Source: Rhodococcus sp. G-MC3 (GTDB taxonomy: Bacteria > Actinomycetota > Actinomycetes > Mycobacteriales > Mycobacteriaceae). From it: a DNA stretch of 64,000 nt. Of this stretch, positions 33,778 through 42,698 are shown in pieces (position 1 is the stretch's first letter; each line of letters begins with the position of its first letter). The notes under the pieces were generated by a model. That model saw only the letters and a program-made list of their open reading frames with translations. It ran no database searches and had not been told where the DNA came from. The stretch covers positions 124,001 to 188,000 of the forward strand of contig NZ_JASISW010000002.1 in NCBI RefSeq assembly GCF_030063335.1, written 5' to 3'. The position numbers and the translations under genes were made by a program.

Positions 33778-35730
33778 ATGATCACCTCAGTGCTAGTTGC
33801 CAACCGCGGTGAAATCGCCCGCCGAGTCTTCGCTTCCTGCCGCAGCGAGGGAATCGACACCGTCGCCGTCTTCTCCGACGCCGATGCCGACTCACCCCAC
33901 GTGCGTGACGCCGACGCCGCAGTCCGCTTGCCGGGCAATGCCTCGTCGGAGACCTACCTGCGGGGGGAACTCGTCATCGCCGCCGCAGTCCAGGCCGGAG
34001 CCGACGCGATCCACCCCGGATACGGATTTCTCTCCGAGAACGCCGAATTTGCGCAGCAGGTCCAGAATGCCGGGTTGACGTGGATCGGGCCGCCCACGAA
34101 GGCCATCGAGCTGATGGGCTCCAAAGTCGAGTCCAAGAAGATGATGGCCGATGCCGGAGTGCCGGTCCTGACCCAGCTCGATCCCGAGACGATCACCGAG
34201 AACGAATTGCCGGTGCTGATCAAAGCCTCGGCAGGCGGTGGGGGCCGCGGCATGCGGATCGTCAGGACGCTCGCCGACCTGAACTCCGAAATCGAAGCAG
34301 CGCAGCGAGAATCGTTGTCTGCATTCGGTGATTCCACAGTGTTCGTCGAGCGGTACATCGAAACCGGACGCCACATCGAGGTTCAGGTCATGGCGGACCG
34401 TCACGGCACGGTGTGGACGGTGGGCGAGCGCGAGTGCTCGATTCAGCGGCGACATCAGAAGGTCGTCGAGGAAGCGCCCTCACCCCTCGTCGAACGTATC
34501 TCCGGCATGCGAGACCGACTGTTCGACGCCGCCAGGCTCGCCACCGAAGCCATCGGGTACGAAGGCGCAGGCACTGTCGAATTCCTCGCCGATGAGAAGG
34601 GCAATTTCTTCTTCCTCGAGATGAACACTCGACTGCAGGTGGAGCACCCTGTCACCGAATGCACGACGGGACTCGACCTCGTAGCGCTGCAGATCCATGT
34701 CGCCGGCGGTGGCGCACTGCCTGCCGAACAGCCGCAGACGCGCGGGCACTCCATCGAGGTGCGTCTGTACGCCGAGGACCCGTCGCAGGAATGGCAGCCG
34801 CAGAGTGGCACCGTTCACCGGTTCGAGATCCCGGGTGCGCAGTTCGAGGTTCTCGACAAGACCGGCATCAGGGTCGACTCGGGCGTCGAGACCGGAAGCG
34901 TCGTCGGTGTGCACTACGACCCGATGCTCGCAAAGGTCATTTCATTTGCGCCGACCCGGGAACAAGCCGCGAACCTGCTGGCGAAGTCGTTGCAGAAGGC
35001 CACGATCCACGGACTGATCACCAATCGCGACTTGCTCGTCAACATCCTGAGGCACCCGTCGTTCCTTGCGGGCGACACCGACACCGCCTTCTTCGAGACG
35101 CACGGTCTCGCGGTTCTGTCACAGCCGATTGCCCAGGGGCGGGCACTCGAGTTGTCGGCGCTCGCGGCAGCGTTGTCCGACGCCGCGGCCAACCGAGAAA
35201 GCGCGAAGGTGAACAGGGGCCTGCCGAGCGGCTGGCGCAACCTGCCGTCTCAGCCCCAGCGCAAACAGTACGGCGATGTCACCGTCGAATACACGCTCGG
35301 GCGCTACGGACTGACGACGGATCTGGATGGAGTCTCCCTGGTGGTGCACACCCCAGAGCGAGTTGTTCTCGACGACAACAAGATTCGCCGAACCTTCGTT
35401 GTGAGCCGGTACGGCTCCCAGGTGTTCGTCGACTCGCCGCTCGGCCCGGTACGGCTCGAACGCGCGCCGCGCTTCACCGACCCCACCGAGGAGGTCGCTG
35501 CGGGTTCACTGCTTGCACCGATGCCAGGCAGTGTCGTCCGGGTGGCAGTAGCGCTGGGTGACAATGTCACGGCCGGGCAGCCGATCCTGTGGCTCGAAGC
35601 GATGAAGATGGAGCACACCGTCACCGCGCCCGCCGATGGCGTCCTCGCCGAGCTGAATGTAGTAGCCGGACAGCAAGTGGAAGTCGGAGCAGTGCTCGCA
35701 GTGGTAAGTCACGAAGGAGACCAGGAATGA
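33778..35730 (+). CDS. atuF: acyl-CoA carboxylase alpha subunit (biotin carboxylase-BCCP)
   Basis: 650-residue biotin-dependent subunit: biotin carboxylase domain (about 1-445; ATP-grasp glycine loop KASAGGGGRGMRIV, FVERYIETGRHIEVQV, FFLEMNTRLQVEHPVTE), a linker, and the C-terminal BCCP domain with the biotinylated Lys610 in EAMKMEH. It partners the preceding carboxyltransferase. The reliance on biotin links this operon to the biotin-uptake operon at 8 kb. The stop overlaps the next dehydrogenase ATG by 4 bp. Confidence 0.93.
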   Translation: MITSVLVANRGEIARRVFASCRSEGIDTVAVFSDADADSPHVRDADAAVRLPGNASSETYLRGELVIAAAVQAGADAIHPGYGFLSENAEFAQQVQNAGLTWIGPPTKAIELMGSKVESKKMMADAGVPVLTQLDPETITENELPVLIKASAGGGGRGMRIVRTLADLNSEIEAAQRESLSAFGDSTVFVERYIETGRHIEVQVMADRHGTVWTVGERECSIQRRHQKVVEEAPSPLVERISGMRDRLFDAARLATEAIGYEGAGTVEFLADEKGNFFFLEMNTRLQVEHPVTECTTGLDLVALQIHVAGGGALPAEQPQTRGHSIEVRLYAEDPSQEWQPQSGTVHRFEIPGAQFEVLDKTGIRVDSGVETGSVVGVHYDPMLAKVISFAPTREQAANLLAKSLQKATIHGLITNRDLLVNILRHPSFLAGDTDTAFFETHGLAVLSQPIAQGRALELSALAAALSDAAANRESAKVNRGLPSGWRNLPSQPQRKQYGDVTVEYTLGRYGLTTDLDGVSLVVHTPERVVLDDNKIRRTFVVSRYGSQVFVDSPLGPVRLERAPRFTDPTEEVAAGSLLAPMPGSVVRVAVALGDNVTAGQPILWLEAMKMEHTVTAPADGVLAELNVVAGQQVEVGAVLAVVSHEGDQE

Positions 35731-36887
35731 GTTTCATCGAAACCGAAGAGCAGAAGGGCCTGCGCGCCGCAGTTTCCTCGCTCGGCAAGCGGTACAACTA
35801 CATCGACTACGTGCTACCGCGCGCCCGAAAAGGTGAGCCGCTCACCGAATTGTGGAACGAGGCAGGAAAACTCGGATTCCTGGGCGTCAACCTCCCCGAG
35901 GAGTACGGCGGCGGCGGTGCAGGTATCTACGAACTCGCTCTCGTCCAGGAAGAGCTTGCAGCCCATGGCGCGGGTCTGCTGCTCGTGGTGGTCAGCCCGG
36001 CAATCTGCGGCACCATCATCGGTAAATACGGCACCGCGGATCAGAAGCAGAACTGGCTCACTGCGCTCGCCGACGGCTCGAAGATCATGGCCTTCGGCAT
36101 CACCGAACCCGACGCCGGATCCAACTCCCACCAAATCACCACGACAGCCAGACGCGACGGTGACAACTGGATCGTCAAGGGAAGCAAGATCTACATCTCC
36201 GGCGTCGACCAGGCGGACGCAGTTCTGATCGTGGCCAGAACGGAAGACTCCAAGACCGGCAAGCTCAAGCCGGCGCTGTTCATCGTTCCGACCGACTCCG
36301 AGGGTTTTCAGAAAACTCGGATGGAGATGGACATCATCGAGCCGGACCACCAGTTCACGCTGTTCCTCGACGACGTCCGGTTGCCCGCGGAAGCCTTGGT
36401 GGGTGAAGCGGACGCGGCCCTCATGCAGCTGTTCGCCGGACTCAATCCCGAGCGCATTCTGGGTGCGGCCATGGCAGTCGGGATGGGCCGGTACGCGCTC
36501 GACGCCGCGGTGAAGTACGCCAACGAGCGCACGGTCTGGAAGGCGCCGATCGGTGCGCACCAGGGTATTTCGCATCCGCTCGCGCAGGTGAAGATCGAAC
36601 TCGAACTCGCCAAGCTGATGATGCAGAAGGCCGCGGTTCTGTACGACAACGGCGACGACTTCGGTGCCGCCGAGGCCGCCAACATGGCCAAATACGCCGC
36701 TGCCGAAGCAAGCATCAAGGCGCTCGATCAGGCGATTCAGACCCACGGTGGCGCAGGACTCACCGAGGAGTACGGATTGGCTGCGATGCTCGGTGCCGCT
36801 CGGATCGCCCGCGTCGCACCGGTCAGTCGCGAGATGATCCTCAACTTCGTCTCTCAGCATTCGCTGGGGCTGCCGAGGTCCTACTGA
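35727..36887 (+). CDS. acyl-CoA dehydrogenase (Atu-like operon, second copy)
   Basis: 386-residue acyl-CoA dehydrogenase; GITEPDAGSNSHQITTTA and GSKIYISGVDQADAVLIVAR are the FAD-binding strands, and HGGAGLTEEYGLAAMLGAARI the C-terminal region. It is clearly distinct from the first copy and less similar to fatty-acid types; the Asp/Ala replacement in the TEPDAGSN loop is typical of one ACAD subgroup. It overlaps the alpha subunit by 4 bp and the hydratase by 1 bp. Two dehydrogenases in one operon suggest two oxidation steps, before and after carboxylation/hydration. Confidence 0.9.
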   Translation: MSFIETEEQKGLRAAVSSLGKRYNYIDYVLPRARKGEPLTELWNEAGKLGFLGVNLPEEYGGGGAGIYELALVQEELAAHGAGLLLVVVSPAICGTIIGKYGTADQKQNWLTALADGSKIMAFGITEPDAGSNSHQITTTARRDGDNWIVKGSKIYISGVDQADAVLIVARTEDSKTGKLKPALFIVPTDSEGFQKTRMEMDIIEPDHQFTLFLDDVRLPAEALVGEADAALMQLFAGLNPERILGAAMAVGMGRYALDAAVKYANERTVWKAPIGAHQGISHPLAQVKIELELAKLMMQKAAVLYDNGDDFGAAEAANMAKYAAAEASIKALDQAIQTHGGAGLTEEYGLAAMLGAARIARVAPVSREMILNFVSQHSLGLPRSY

Positions 36888-37648
36888 TGGCAGTCGGCGT
36901 CACCGCAGTCACCACAACCACCGTCGACCGGGTCACCACACTTACGCTCGACACCCCGCGCAACAGGAACGCGTTGTCGACGCAGTTGGTGCAGGAATTG
37001 ACTGCGGGCCTCGCCGAGGCAGGCAAGGATCCCGGCGTCCGTGCCATCGTCCTCACCCACAGCGGCGGCACGTTCTGCGCAGGTGCCGACCTCACCGAGG
37101 CGGGTGGTTCGATCGAGCGTCGCACTTCTGAGATGCTCGGATTGCTGCGGGCGATCCTCGAAACCCCCAAACCCGTCATCGGCAGAATCGACGGTCACGT
37201 CCGGGCAGGCGGAATGGGCCTCGTCGGGGCCTGTGACATCGTCGTCGCAGGCCCGGCGTCGACCTTCGCGCTGACCGAGGCGAGGCTCGGTCTTGCCCCG
37301 TCGATCGTGTCGCTGACTCTTCTCCCTCGGATGAACTCTCGGGCCGCGAGTCGTTACTTCGTCACCGGCGAGAAGTTCGGTGCGCACGAGGCGGAGGCCA
37401 TCGGGCTGATCAGTGAGGCGAGCGCCGAACCGGAGTCCACCGTCGAGGAGATCCTCGCCTCCCTCAGACCGTCGTCGCCGCAGGGCCTGGCCGAGTCGAA
37501 GAAGTTGGTCACAGCGGCAGTCCTTGCCGGCCTCGACGAGCGCGGGGAGGAACTCGCGGCGCAGTCGGCCAGGCTGTTTGCATCGGAGGAGGCGCGAGAG
37601 GGGATGATGTCCTTTCTGCAGAAGAGACAACCCAGTTGGGAGAAGTAG
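36887..37648 (+). CDS. enoyl-CoA hydratase/isomerase family protein
   Basis: 253-residue crotonase-fold protein. Oxyanion-hole segments are HSGGTFCAGADLTE and IDGHVRAGGMGLVGACDIVVA; the catalytic region reads FALTEARLGLAPSIVSLTLLP, with one Glu equivalent (TEARLG) present. In the Atu pathway the corresponding enzyme hydrates isohexenylglutaconyl-CoA. Its ATG overlaps the previous stop by one base (TGATG). The TetR gene follows 6 bp later. Confidence 0.9.
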   Translation: MAVGVTAVTTTTVDRVTTLTLDTPRNRNALSTQLVQELTAGLAEAGKDPGVRAIVLTHSGGTFCAGADLTEAGGSIERRTSEMLGLLRAILETPKPVIGRIDGHVRAGGMGLVGACDIVVAGPASTFALTEARLGLAPSIVSLTLLPRMNSRAASRYFVTGEKFGAHEAEAIGLISEASAEPESTVEEILASLRPSSPQGLAESKKLVTAAVLAGLDERGEELAAQSARLFASEEAREGMMSFLQKRQPSWEK

Positions 37649-37654
37649 ACAACG

Positions 37655-38284
37655 ATGGTGACGGCGCGTGAACCCAAGCAGGACCGAAGTAGGGCCACGC
37701 GCCAACGACTTCTCGAAGCCACCATTTCCTCCCTCGCCTATCAAGGCTGGGTAGCGACGACGGTCGGCGTGGTCGCTGAGAAAGCCGGAGTCTCTCGCGG
37801 CGCGACACAGCACCACTTCCCGACGCGTGAGGATCTGATCACGGCGGCGCTGGACTACATGTTCGACACAAGGATGGACGAGGCGCGGCGCGAGTCCACG
37901 GGTCTCCCGCTCGGCCCGGCCCGCACGGAAGCTGTCGTGCAGCGGATCGTCGAGTACTACACGGGTCCGATGTTCAAGGCGGCTCTGCAGGTGTGGACGG
38001 CCGCAGCCGCCGATCCAGAGATGCGGTCACGGGTGTTGCCGCTCGAAGACAAGTTCGGCCGAGTCGCGCACCGAATGGCCGTCGAACAGTTGGGTGCCGA
38101 TGATCGCGATCCTCAGACTCACCGGCTCGTGCAGGCCACTCTCGACTTGGCCCGCGGACTCGGACTCGCCGACGTGCTGAGCGACGATTCCCGCAGACGC
38201 AGCGAAATCGTGCGTGCCTGGGCGGGCGTACTCGACTCGAGCTTGAAGATTCATCAGGGCGACATCGCGGCCCACCGCTTGTGA
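37655..38284 (+). CDS. TetR/AcrR-family regulator, last gene of the Atu-like operon
   Basis: 209-residue repressor-type protein with an N-terminal TetR HTH (RQRLLEATISSLAYQGWVATTVGVVAEKAGVSRGATQHHFPTRE in outline, residues about 18-62) and a helical ligand-binding domain. Being last in the operon, it probably controls its own cluster in response to a pathway CoA ester, and the 28483-28498 palindrome is the best candidate operator. Confidence 0.9.
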   Translation: MVTAREPKQDRSRATRQRLLEATISSLAYQGWVATTVGVVAEKAGVSRGATQHHFPTREDLITAALDYMFDTRMDEARRESTGLPLGPARTEAVVQRIVEYYTGPMFKAALQVWTAAAADPEMRSRVLPLEDKFGRVAHRMAVEQLGADDRDPQTHRLVQATLDLARGLGLADVLSDDSRRRSEIVRAWAGVLDSSLKIHQGDIAAHRL

Positions 38285-38308
38285 GCCGCGGCGTTCGGTG
38301 AGCGAGAA

Positions 38309-39748
38309 GTGTTCGTCCGTGGTTCGCTGATTCACGTGAGTCAGACACACAGTTCTTCCCGCAAAACACACCGGGGACATGTCTTTCATATCGCAGGATC
38401 GCCGACAGTGGAAGGTGCAGCCGCGGCGCTCGTGTCGATCCCCGACGGTGCGATCGTCGTCGACGATTCCGGCGTCATCACCTACGTCGGAGAATTCGAT
38501 CCGGGTCTGCGCGGGACCGTCGTCGACCATCGGCCTGGCTTCCTTCTACCTGGCTTCGTGGACACCCACGTTCACTTTCCGCAGACTTTCATCGGCGACG
38601 CCTACGGCGGCGGTCAGCTGCTCGAGTGGCTCAATGCGTGCATCTTTCCTTCCGAAAGTCTGTTCGCCGACCCTGATTTCGCGTCCGATGCTGCCGTGGC
38701 CTTCTGCGATCGGCGCATCGCCGCGGGTACTACGCAGGCGATGGTGTTCGGTTCGGCGTTCCCCCACGCTCAGGACGCACTGTTCGAGGAAACCCGCAGG
38801 CGAGGTCTGCGAGTCGTCAGCGGACGCGGCGTCCAGACGACCGGCCCGGAATCCGCAGCGGCCTTGATCAGCAGCGAGGACGACGCGATCCGCCTCGTCT
38901 CCGAGGAAATCGAGAAGTGGCACGGCGCCGACACCGGTGATGCCGCGACGGCATTGCTGCACGTCGCTGTCATACCTCGGTTCTCCCTGGCCGTCACTAC
39001 CGAGACCTTGAAGAATCTGGGCGAGCTGTACGACTCGGTCCGTCACCGCGGGGTGTACTTTCACAGCCACCTCAACGAGAACGACCGACCGGGAACAGGC
39101 GAGGTAGCAACCACCAAACAGATGTATCAAGTCGATTCCTACCTCGACACCTACGACGGCAAGTTCCTCCCCGGTTCGAAGGTCGGTGGGAAGAGCTTCC
39201 TCGGCAAACGCAGCATCCTCGCGCACGCGGTCCACTGCCAGGACGCCGAACTCGCTCGCATGGCCGAGACCGGAACGTCGATCTCGCATTGCCCGACGTC
39301 GCAGCAGTTCCTCGGCTCGGGCACCATGCCGTGGAAGCGGACCGTCGCGGCAGGTGTGAACATCGCCATCGGTTCGGACTACGGCGGCGGCGACGAGTTT
39401 CTGCTGACACGGGTCCTGGGCGACGCCTTCAAGGTGCACATCTCCGAGGCGGGCGACGACGGCATCTCGCTGCACCCAGCAGAATTATTGTTCACCGGCA
39501 CCCTGGCCGGAGCGCGGGCGCTGGATATGGAAGACCGTATCGGCAACTTCGACGTCGGCAAAGAAGCCGATTTCATCGTCGTCGATCCGGCCGCGTGGCC
39601 GCCGCTGGGTGGTCTGATGGACAAGGGTTTCCGCGCCGAAGACCCCAATCTCGCCCGTGATCAGACACTGTTCGCACTGTTGATGGCGATGCGTGAACCG
39701 GCGATCGCCGCGGTCTATGTCCAGGGCCGGCGCATCGGGACTGCGTGA
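38309..39748 (+). CDS. guaD: guanine deaminase
   Basis: 479-residue amidohydrolase converting guanine to xanthine. Zn ligands: HVH at 87-89 in PGFVDTHVHFPQ, His in FHSHLNENDRPG, His in RSILAHAVHCQD and Asp in AIGSDYGGG; the guanine-contacting segment ISHCPTSQQFLGSGTMPW is also present. Start GTG 38309; the first 35 residues are less conserved, so a later start is possible. Not next to other purine genes. Its stop overlaps the next gene's start. Confidence 0.92.
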   Translation: MFVRGSLIHVSQTHSSSRKTHRGHVFHIAGSPTVEGAAAALVSIPDGAIVVDDSGVITYVGEFDPGLRGTVVDHRPGFLLPGFVDTHVHFPQTFIGDAYGGGQLLEWLNACIFPSESLFADPDFASDAAVAFCDRRIAAGTTQAMVFGSAFPHAQDALFEETRRRGLRVVSGRGVQTTGPESAAALISSEDDAIRLVSEEIEKWHGADTGDAATALLHVAVIPRFSLAVTTETLKNLGELYDSVRHRGVYFHSHLNENDRPGTGEVATTKQMYQVDSYLDTYDGKFLPGSKVGGKSFLGKRSILAHAVHCQDAELARMAETGTSISHCPTSQQFLGSGTMPWKRTVAAGVNIAIGSDYGGGDEFLLTRVLGDAFKVHISEAGDDGISLHPAELLFTGTLAGARALDMEDRIGNFDVGKEADFIVVDPAAWPPLGGLMDKGFRAEDPNLARDQTLFALLMAMREPAIAAVYVQGRRIGTA

Positions 39749-40371
39749 TGCTCAGCGCGCCCGCCACCGCCGTCAGCATCTTCCATCGAGAAGATGTGGG
39801 GGAGAACTTCGCGTCGTGGGTAGCCGAGCTTCATGCCCGAGCGGAGAACGCTCCAGGGTTCGACAGCGCGCGGATATCGGCGCCGGAGGCACAGTCCTTC
39901 GAGTGGGCGTGGATGCAATCGGACGTCAGGAGCGCCGCTCTGCCGGAACCCCGCAAGCAGCTGACCGGAGACTTCTCGGCCATCAGCCACAGCACCCCGT
40001 TCGGTTCCCTCGTCCGCGTCGAGGACGGTCGGACTCAGGTCACCCCGGACTGGAAGACGGCAATGCTCGTCCTCCTCGTGCTGTACCCGACGGTGATGAC
40101 GCTGTCGAGATTCGTCGGACCGATACTCGACGACGTCGGTGCCCCGCCGTGGCTGTCGATGTGGCTGAGCCAGATCCTCAGCGTCGGCCTTATGACGTAC
40201 TTCTTCATGCCCGCGGTCACCGGCTGGTTTCGGCGCTGGCTCGACCCGATCGACGGTGCAGGCCGGAGGCTCTCGCTGATCGGCGCGCTCACGGTGGTGC
40301 TCGTCTATGCCCTCACGTTGACGGTCTTCGCGTCCATCAAGTGGCTCCAGTTCTGGGACTATCTCGACTAG
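39748..40371 (+). CDS. membrane protein with antibiotic-biosynthesis-monooxygenase (ABM) domain
   Basis: 207-residue protein of the COG3224 type: an N-terminal ABM-like ferredoxin fold (about 1-85; FHREDVGENFASWVAELHARAENAPGF in outline) and three hydrophobic segments at about 102-122, 132-155 and 172-195. No heme or cofactor site is recognisable and the function is unknown. ATG 39748 overlaps the guaD stop by one base; GTG 39745 gives a 4-base overlap. Confidence 0.78.
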   Translation: MLSAPATAVSIFHREDVGENFASWVAELHARAENAPGFDSARISAPEAQSFEWAWMQSDVRSAALPEPRKQLTGDFSAISHSTPFGSLVRVEDGRTQVTPDWKTAMLVLLVLYPTVMTLSRFVGPILDDVGAPPWLSMWLSQILSVGLMTYFFMPAVTGWFRRWLDPIDGAGRRLSLIGALTVVLVYALTLTVFASIKWLQFWDYLD

Positions 40372-40384
40372 TAGAGTCCTTGGC

Positions 40385-40897
40385 ATGCGGGCGACAGTGC
40401 TACTCGGGGTGGTCCTTGCGGCGCTGCTGGTCGGGTGCGGGTCCGGCGGCGACGCGCAGGATCAGTCCACCAGTACGTCCGCCGATCCCGGTGCCCCCGG
40501 ACCATTCTTCGGCCAGTGCGGATCGGTCACCGACGACGAGGTCGTCAAGGCATTCGCGGTCCCGGCATTCACGATGATCACTCGAAACTCCATCGGCTGC
40601 GAATGGGAAGTGGCCGGCTTCTCGGGGCCGTCGGTCAGCTTCTCCTGGTACCGGGGCAGCCCCATTGCGCGGGAGCGTTCAGGATCGGAACTGATCGGTA
40701 GGCCCGCCGAAGACATCGAGCTCGACGGCCATCCCGGTTTCTCCGCTGCAACCGAGAGCTACCTGTGCGAGGTGGGCGTTCAGTTCGGGAAGGATTTCAT
40801 GCACTGGTCGGTTACGTACGGCGACCAACCGCCTCCGGCAGATCCCTGCGCAGTGGCGAAGCAACTCGCCGAGCTCACGGTGGAGCGTGCCCAGTGA
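40385..40897 (+). CDS. DUF3558 lipoprotein, first copy
   Basis: 170-residue lipoprotein: signal MRATVLLGVVLAALLVGCGS with lipobox LVGC, a Gly/Ser/Thr-rich linker, then a DUF3558 domain with Cys pairs (FFGQCGSVTDDEV, IGCEWEV, YLCEVGV, ADPCAVAKQLAELT). DUF3558 proteins (LppE/LprB-like) are a mycolate-actinomycete group of unknown function. The stop overlaps the GTG of a paralogue. Confidence 0.85.
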   Translation: MRATVLLGVVLAALLVGCGSGGDAQDQSTSTSADPGAPGPFFGQCGSVTDDEVVKAFAVPAFTMITRNSIGCEWEVAGFSGPSVSFSWYRGSPIARERSGSELIGRPAEDIELDGHPGFSAATESYLCEVGVQFGKDFMHWSVTYGDQPPPADPCAVAKQLAELTVERAQ

Positions 40898-41412
40898 GAA
40901 AAGCACTCGTTCTCGCGTCGGTGCTGCTCGTCGCGGGGTGCAGTACCACGGTGGCAGGCACTCCTGTCGCCGAGTCGTTCGACGGAACCGACGACTCGGA
41001 ACTTCGGGACCTTCTCACCGAATGCGACGCCGTCGCCGATGACCAGATCGCTGCAACGGTGGGCGGCGACGCCATCGAACGCGGCTTCTTCGGGGCCATC
41101 TGCCGGTGGGATGTGGCGGGACCCAACGGCATTGTGAAGGTGTCGTTCAACTGGTTCGAGAACGGATCCCTCGGCGTCGAGCGGGAGACGAACGAGAAGA
41201 TGATGTACACGATCTCGGACATAACGGTGCAGGGTCGCAAGGCAATTCGAAGCCAGCCGCGAGATGATCCTGCGTCGTGCGGGGTGACCGCCGGGTCGCC
41301 GGAGTCCGGCATCGTCGGGTGGTGGGTGCAGTATCTGCCGTCGCCGGGTCACCCGGACCCGTGCGAGGCCGCAACCACACTGATGGACCTGACGATCAAC
41401 CTCAGCAGGTAG
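40894..41412 (+). CDS. DUF3558 lipoprotein, second copy
   Basis: 172-residue paralogue of the previous gene, with lipobox VAGC in LVLASVLLVAGCSTTVAGTP (first residues VRKA). Cys positions match the first copy (LTECDAVADDQIAATV, AICRWDV, ASCGVTAG, PDPCEAATTLMDLT). Start GTG 40894 overlaps the upstream stop by 4 bp. Tandem arrangement suggests duplication and possibly a heteromeric surface complex. It ends 310 bp before rpsL. Confidence 0.83.
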   Translation: MRKALVLASVLLVAGCSTTVAGTPVAESFDGTDDSELRDLLTECDAVADDQIAATVGGDAIERGFFGAICRWDVAGPNGIVKVSFNWFENGSLGVERETNEKMMYTISDITVQGRKAIRSQPRDDPASCGVTAGSPESGIVGWWVQYLPSPGHPDPCEAATTLMDLTINLSR

Positions 41413-41428
41413 CACGACCGGGGGCGTT

Positions 41429-41458
41429 TTGACCCGAGGCCGCGCCGCCGGGTATCGT
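41429..41458 (+). promoter_or_regulatory. probable str-operon promoter and structured leader
   Basis: TTGACC (41429-41434) and TATCGT (41453-41458) are separated by 18 bp and make the best promoter in the 310-bp gap 41413-41722 before rpsL. Transcription from about 41465 would give a leader of some 258 nt. It contains two clear hairpins: CGCTCG/CGAGCG (41521-41526 with 41532-41537, 5-nt loop) and CGCGGG/CCCGCG (41579-41584 with 41595-41600, 10-nt loop). No open reading frame of note lies in the leader. Confidence 0.55.
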
Positions 41459-41722
41459 TACAGGTCGTGTCCGGGCTGACCGGACCGTTTGTGTGCCTAT
41501 GCGAGGTACAGCCGTGCGCACGCTCGACTGACGAGCGAGTAATCGGCTGCACGTGTGGGGGTATGCGACACACCCGACCGCGGGGTGCAAGAGACCCGCG
41601 ATAGCAGCACCGGAGCGGCAGAAATGCAGTTGCAGTGTTGCGGTAGCAGTACCGGGTGAGGAGCAGTGTTCTCTTGCTCCAACTGCTAGATCCCTGATTT
41701 TCAACACGAAGAAAGCCGGTTC

Positions 41723-42097
41723 ATGCCAACTATCAACCAGCTGGTCCGCAAGGGTCGCACCGACAAGGTGCGCAAGCTCAAGACCGCTGCCCTCAAGGGA
41801 AGCCCACAGCGTCGTGGCGTGTGCACTCGCGTGTACACAACCACCCCGAAGAAGCCGAACTCCGCTCTCCGTAAGGTCGCGCGCGTGCGCTTGACCACGT
41901 CGGTGGAGGTCACTGCCTACATCCCCGGTGAAGCCCACAACCTGCAGGAGCACTCCATGGTGCTCGTTCGCGGTGGTCGTGTGAAGGACCTCCCGGGTGT
42001 GCGTTACAAGATCATTCGCGGCTCGCTCGATACTCAGGGCGTCAAGAACCGCAAGCAGGCACGCAGCAAGTACGGCGCCAAGAAGGAGAAGAGCTGA
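41723..42097 (+). CDS. rpsL: 30S ribosomal protein S12
   Basis: 124-residue S12, the decoding-centre protein. Near-universal blocks [39 protein letters not shown] and [19 protein letters not shown] are present. Lys43 and Lys88, the positions altered in streptomycin-resistant mutants, are wild-type. First gene of the str operon, followed 1 bp later by rpsG. Confidence 0.98.
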   Translation: MPTINQLVRKGRTDKVRKLKTAALKGSPQRRGVCTRVYTTTPKKPNSALRKVARVRLTTSVEVTAYIPGEAHNLQEHSMVLVRGGRVKDLPGVRYKIIRGSLDTQGVKNRKQARSKYGAKKEKS

Positions 42098-42098
42098 T

Positions 42099-42569
42099 AT
42101 GCCACGCAAGGGCCCAGCACCCAAGCGGCCGCTGATCAACGACCCGGTCTACGGATCGCCGTTGGTCACGCAGCTCGTCAACAAGATCCTCATGGACGGC
42201 AAGAAGTCCACTGCAGAGCGCATCGTCTACCAGGCGCTCGAGCAGGCTCGCGAGAAGACCGGCACCGACCCCGTCGTCACGCTCAAGCGTGCCCTCGACA
42301 ACGTCAAGCCGGCCCTCGAGGTTCGCAGCCGTCGCGTCGGTGGCGCCACCTACCAGGTGCCCGTCGAGGTTCGTCCCGGCCGTTCCACCACGCTGGCATT
42401 GCGTTGGTTGGTCACGTTCTCTCGCGCACGTCGTGAGAAGACCATGGTCGAGCGTCTCGCCAACGAGCTGCTCGACGCCAGCAACGGCCTCGGCGCCGCT
42501 GTGAAGCGTCGCGAGGACACCCACAAGATGGCTGAAGCCAACAAGGCGTTCGCGCACTACCGCTGGTGA
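42099..42569 (+). CDS. rpsG: 30S ribosomal protein S7
   Basis: 156-residue S7, the primary 16S 3'-domain binding protein. [59 protein letters not shown] and [21 protein letters not shown] are diagnostic. It begins 1 bp after the rpsL stop, with GGAG inside the rpsL tail as ribosome-binding site. Confidence 0.98.
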   Translation: MPRKGPAPKRPLINDPVYGSPLVTQLVNKILMDGKKSTAERIVYQALEQAREKTGTDPVVTLKRALDNVKPALEVRSRRVGGATYQVPVEVRPGRSTTLALRWLVTFSRARREKTMVERLANELLDASNGLGAAVKRREDTHKMAEANKAFAHYRW

Positions 42570-42698
42570 TTGCCTGTCGGGGGTACTGAGAAACTTTCGG
42601 TACCCACCCGGCGTTGTACGTAGCACCTGGCCTGCCCCGATCACCTTTCGGAGCTCGACCAGCCCCACTTCTTCGACTTACAAGGCGGGATGAATTCC

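Noticed and set aside
41723-42097. Possible streptomycin-resistance substitution in S12
   Set aside because: Lys43 and Lys88 are both wild-type.
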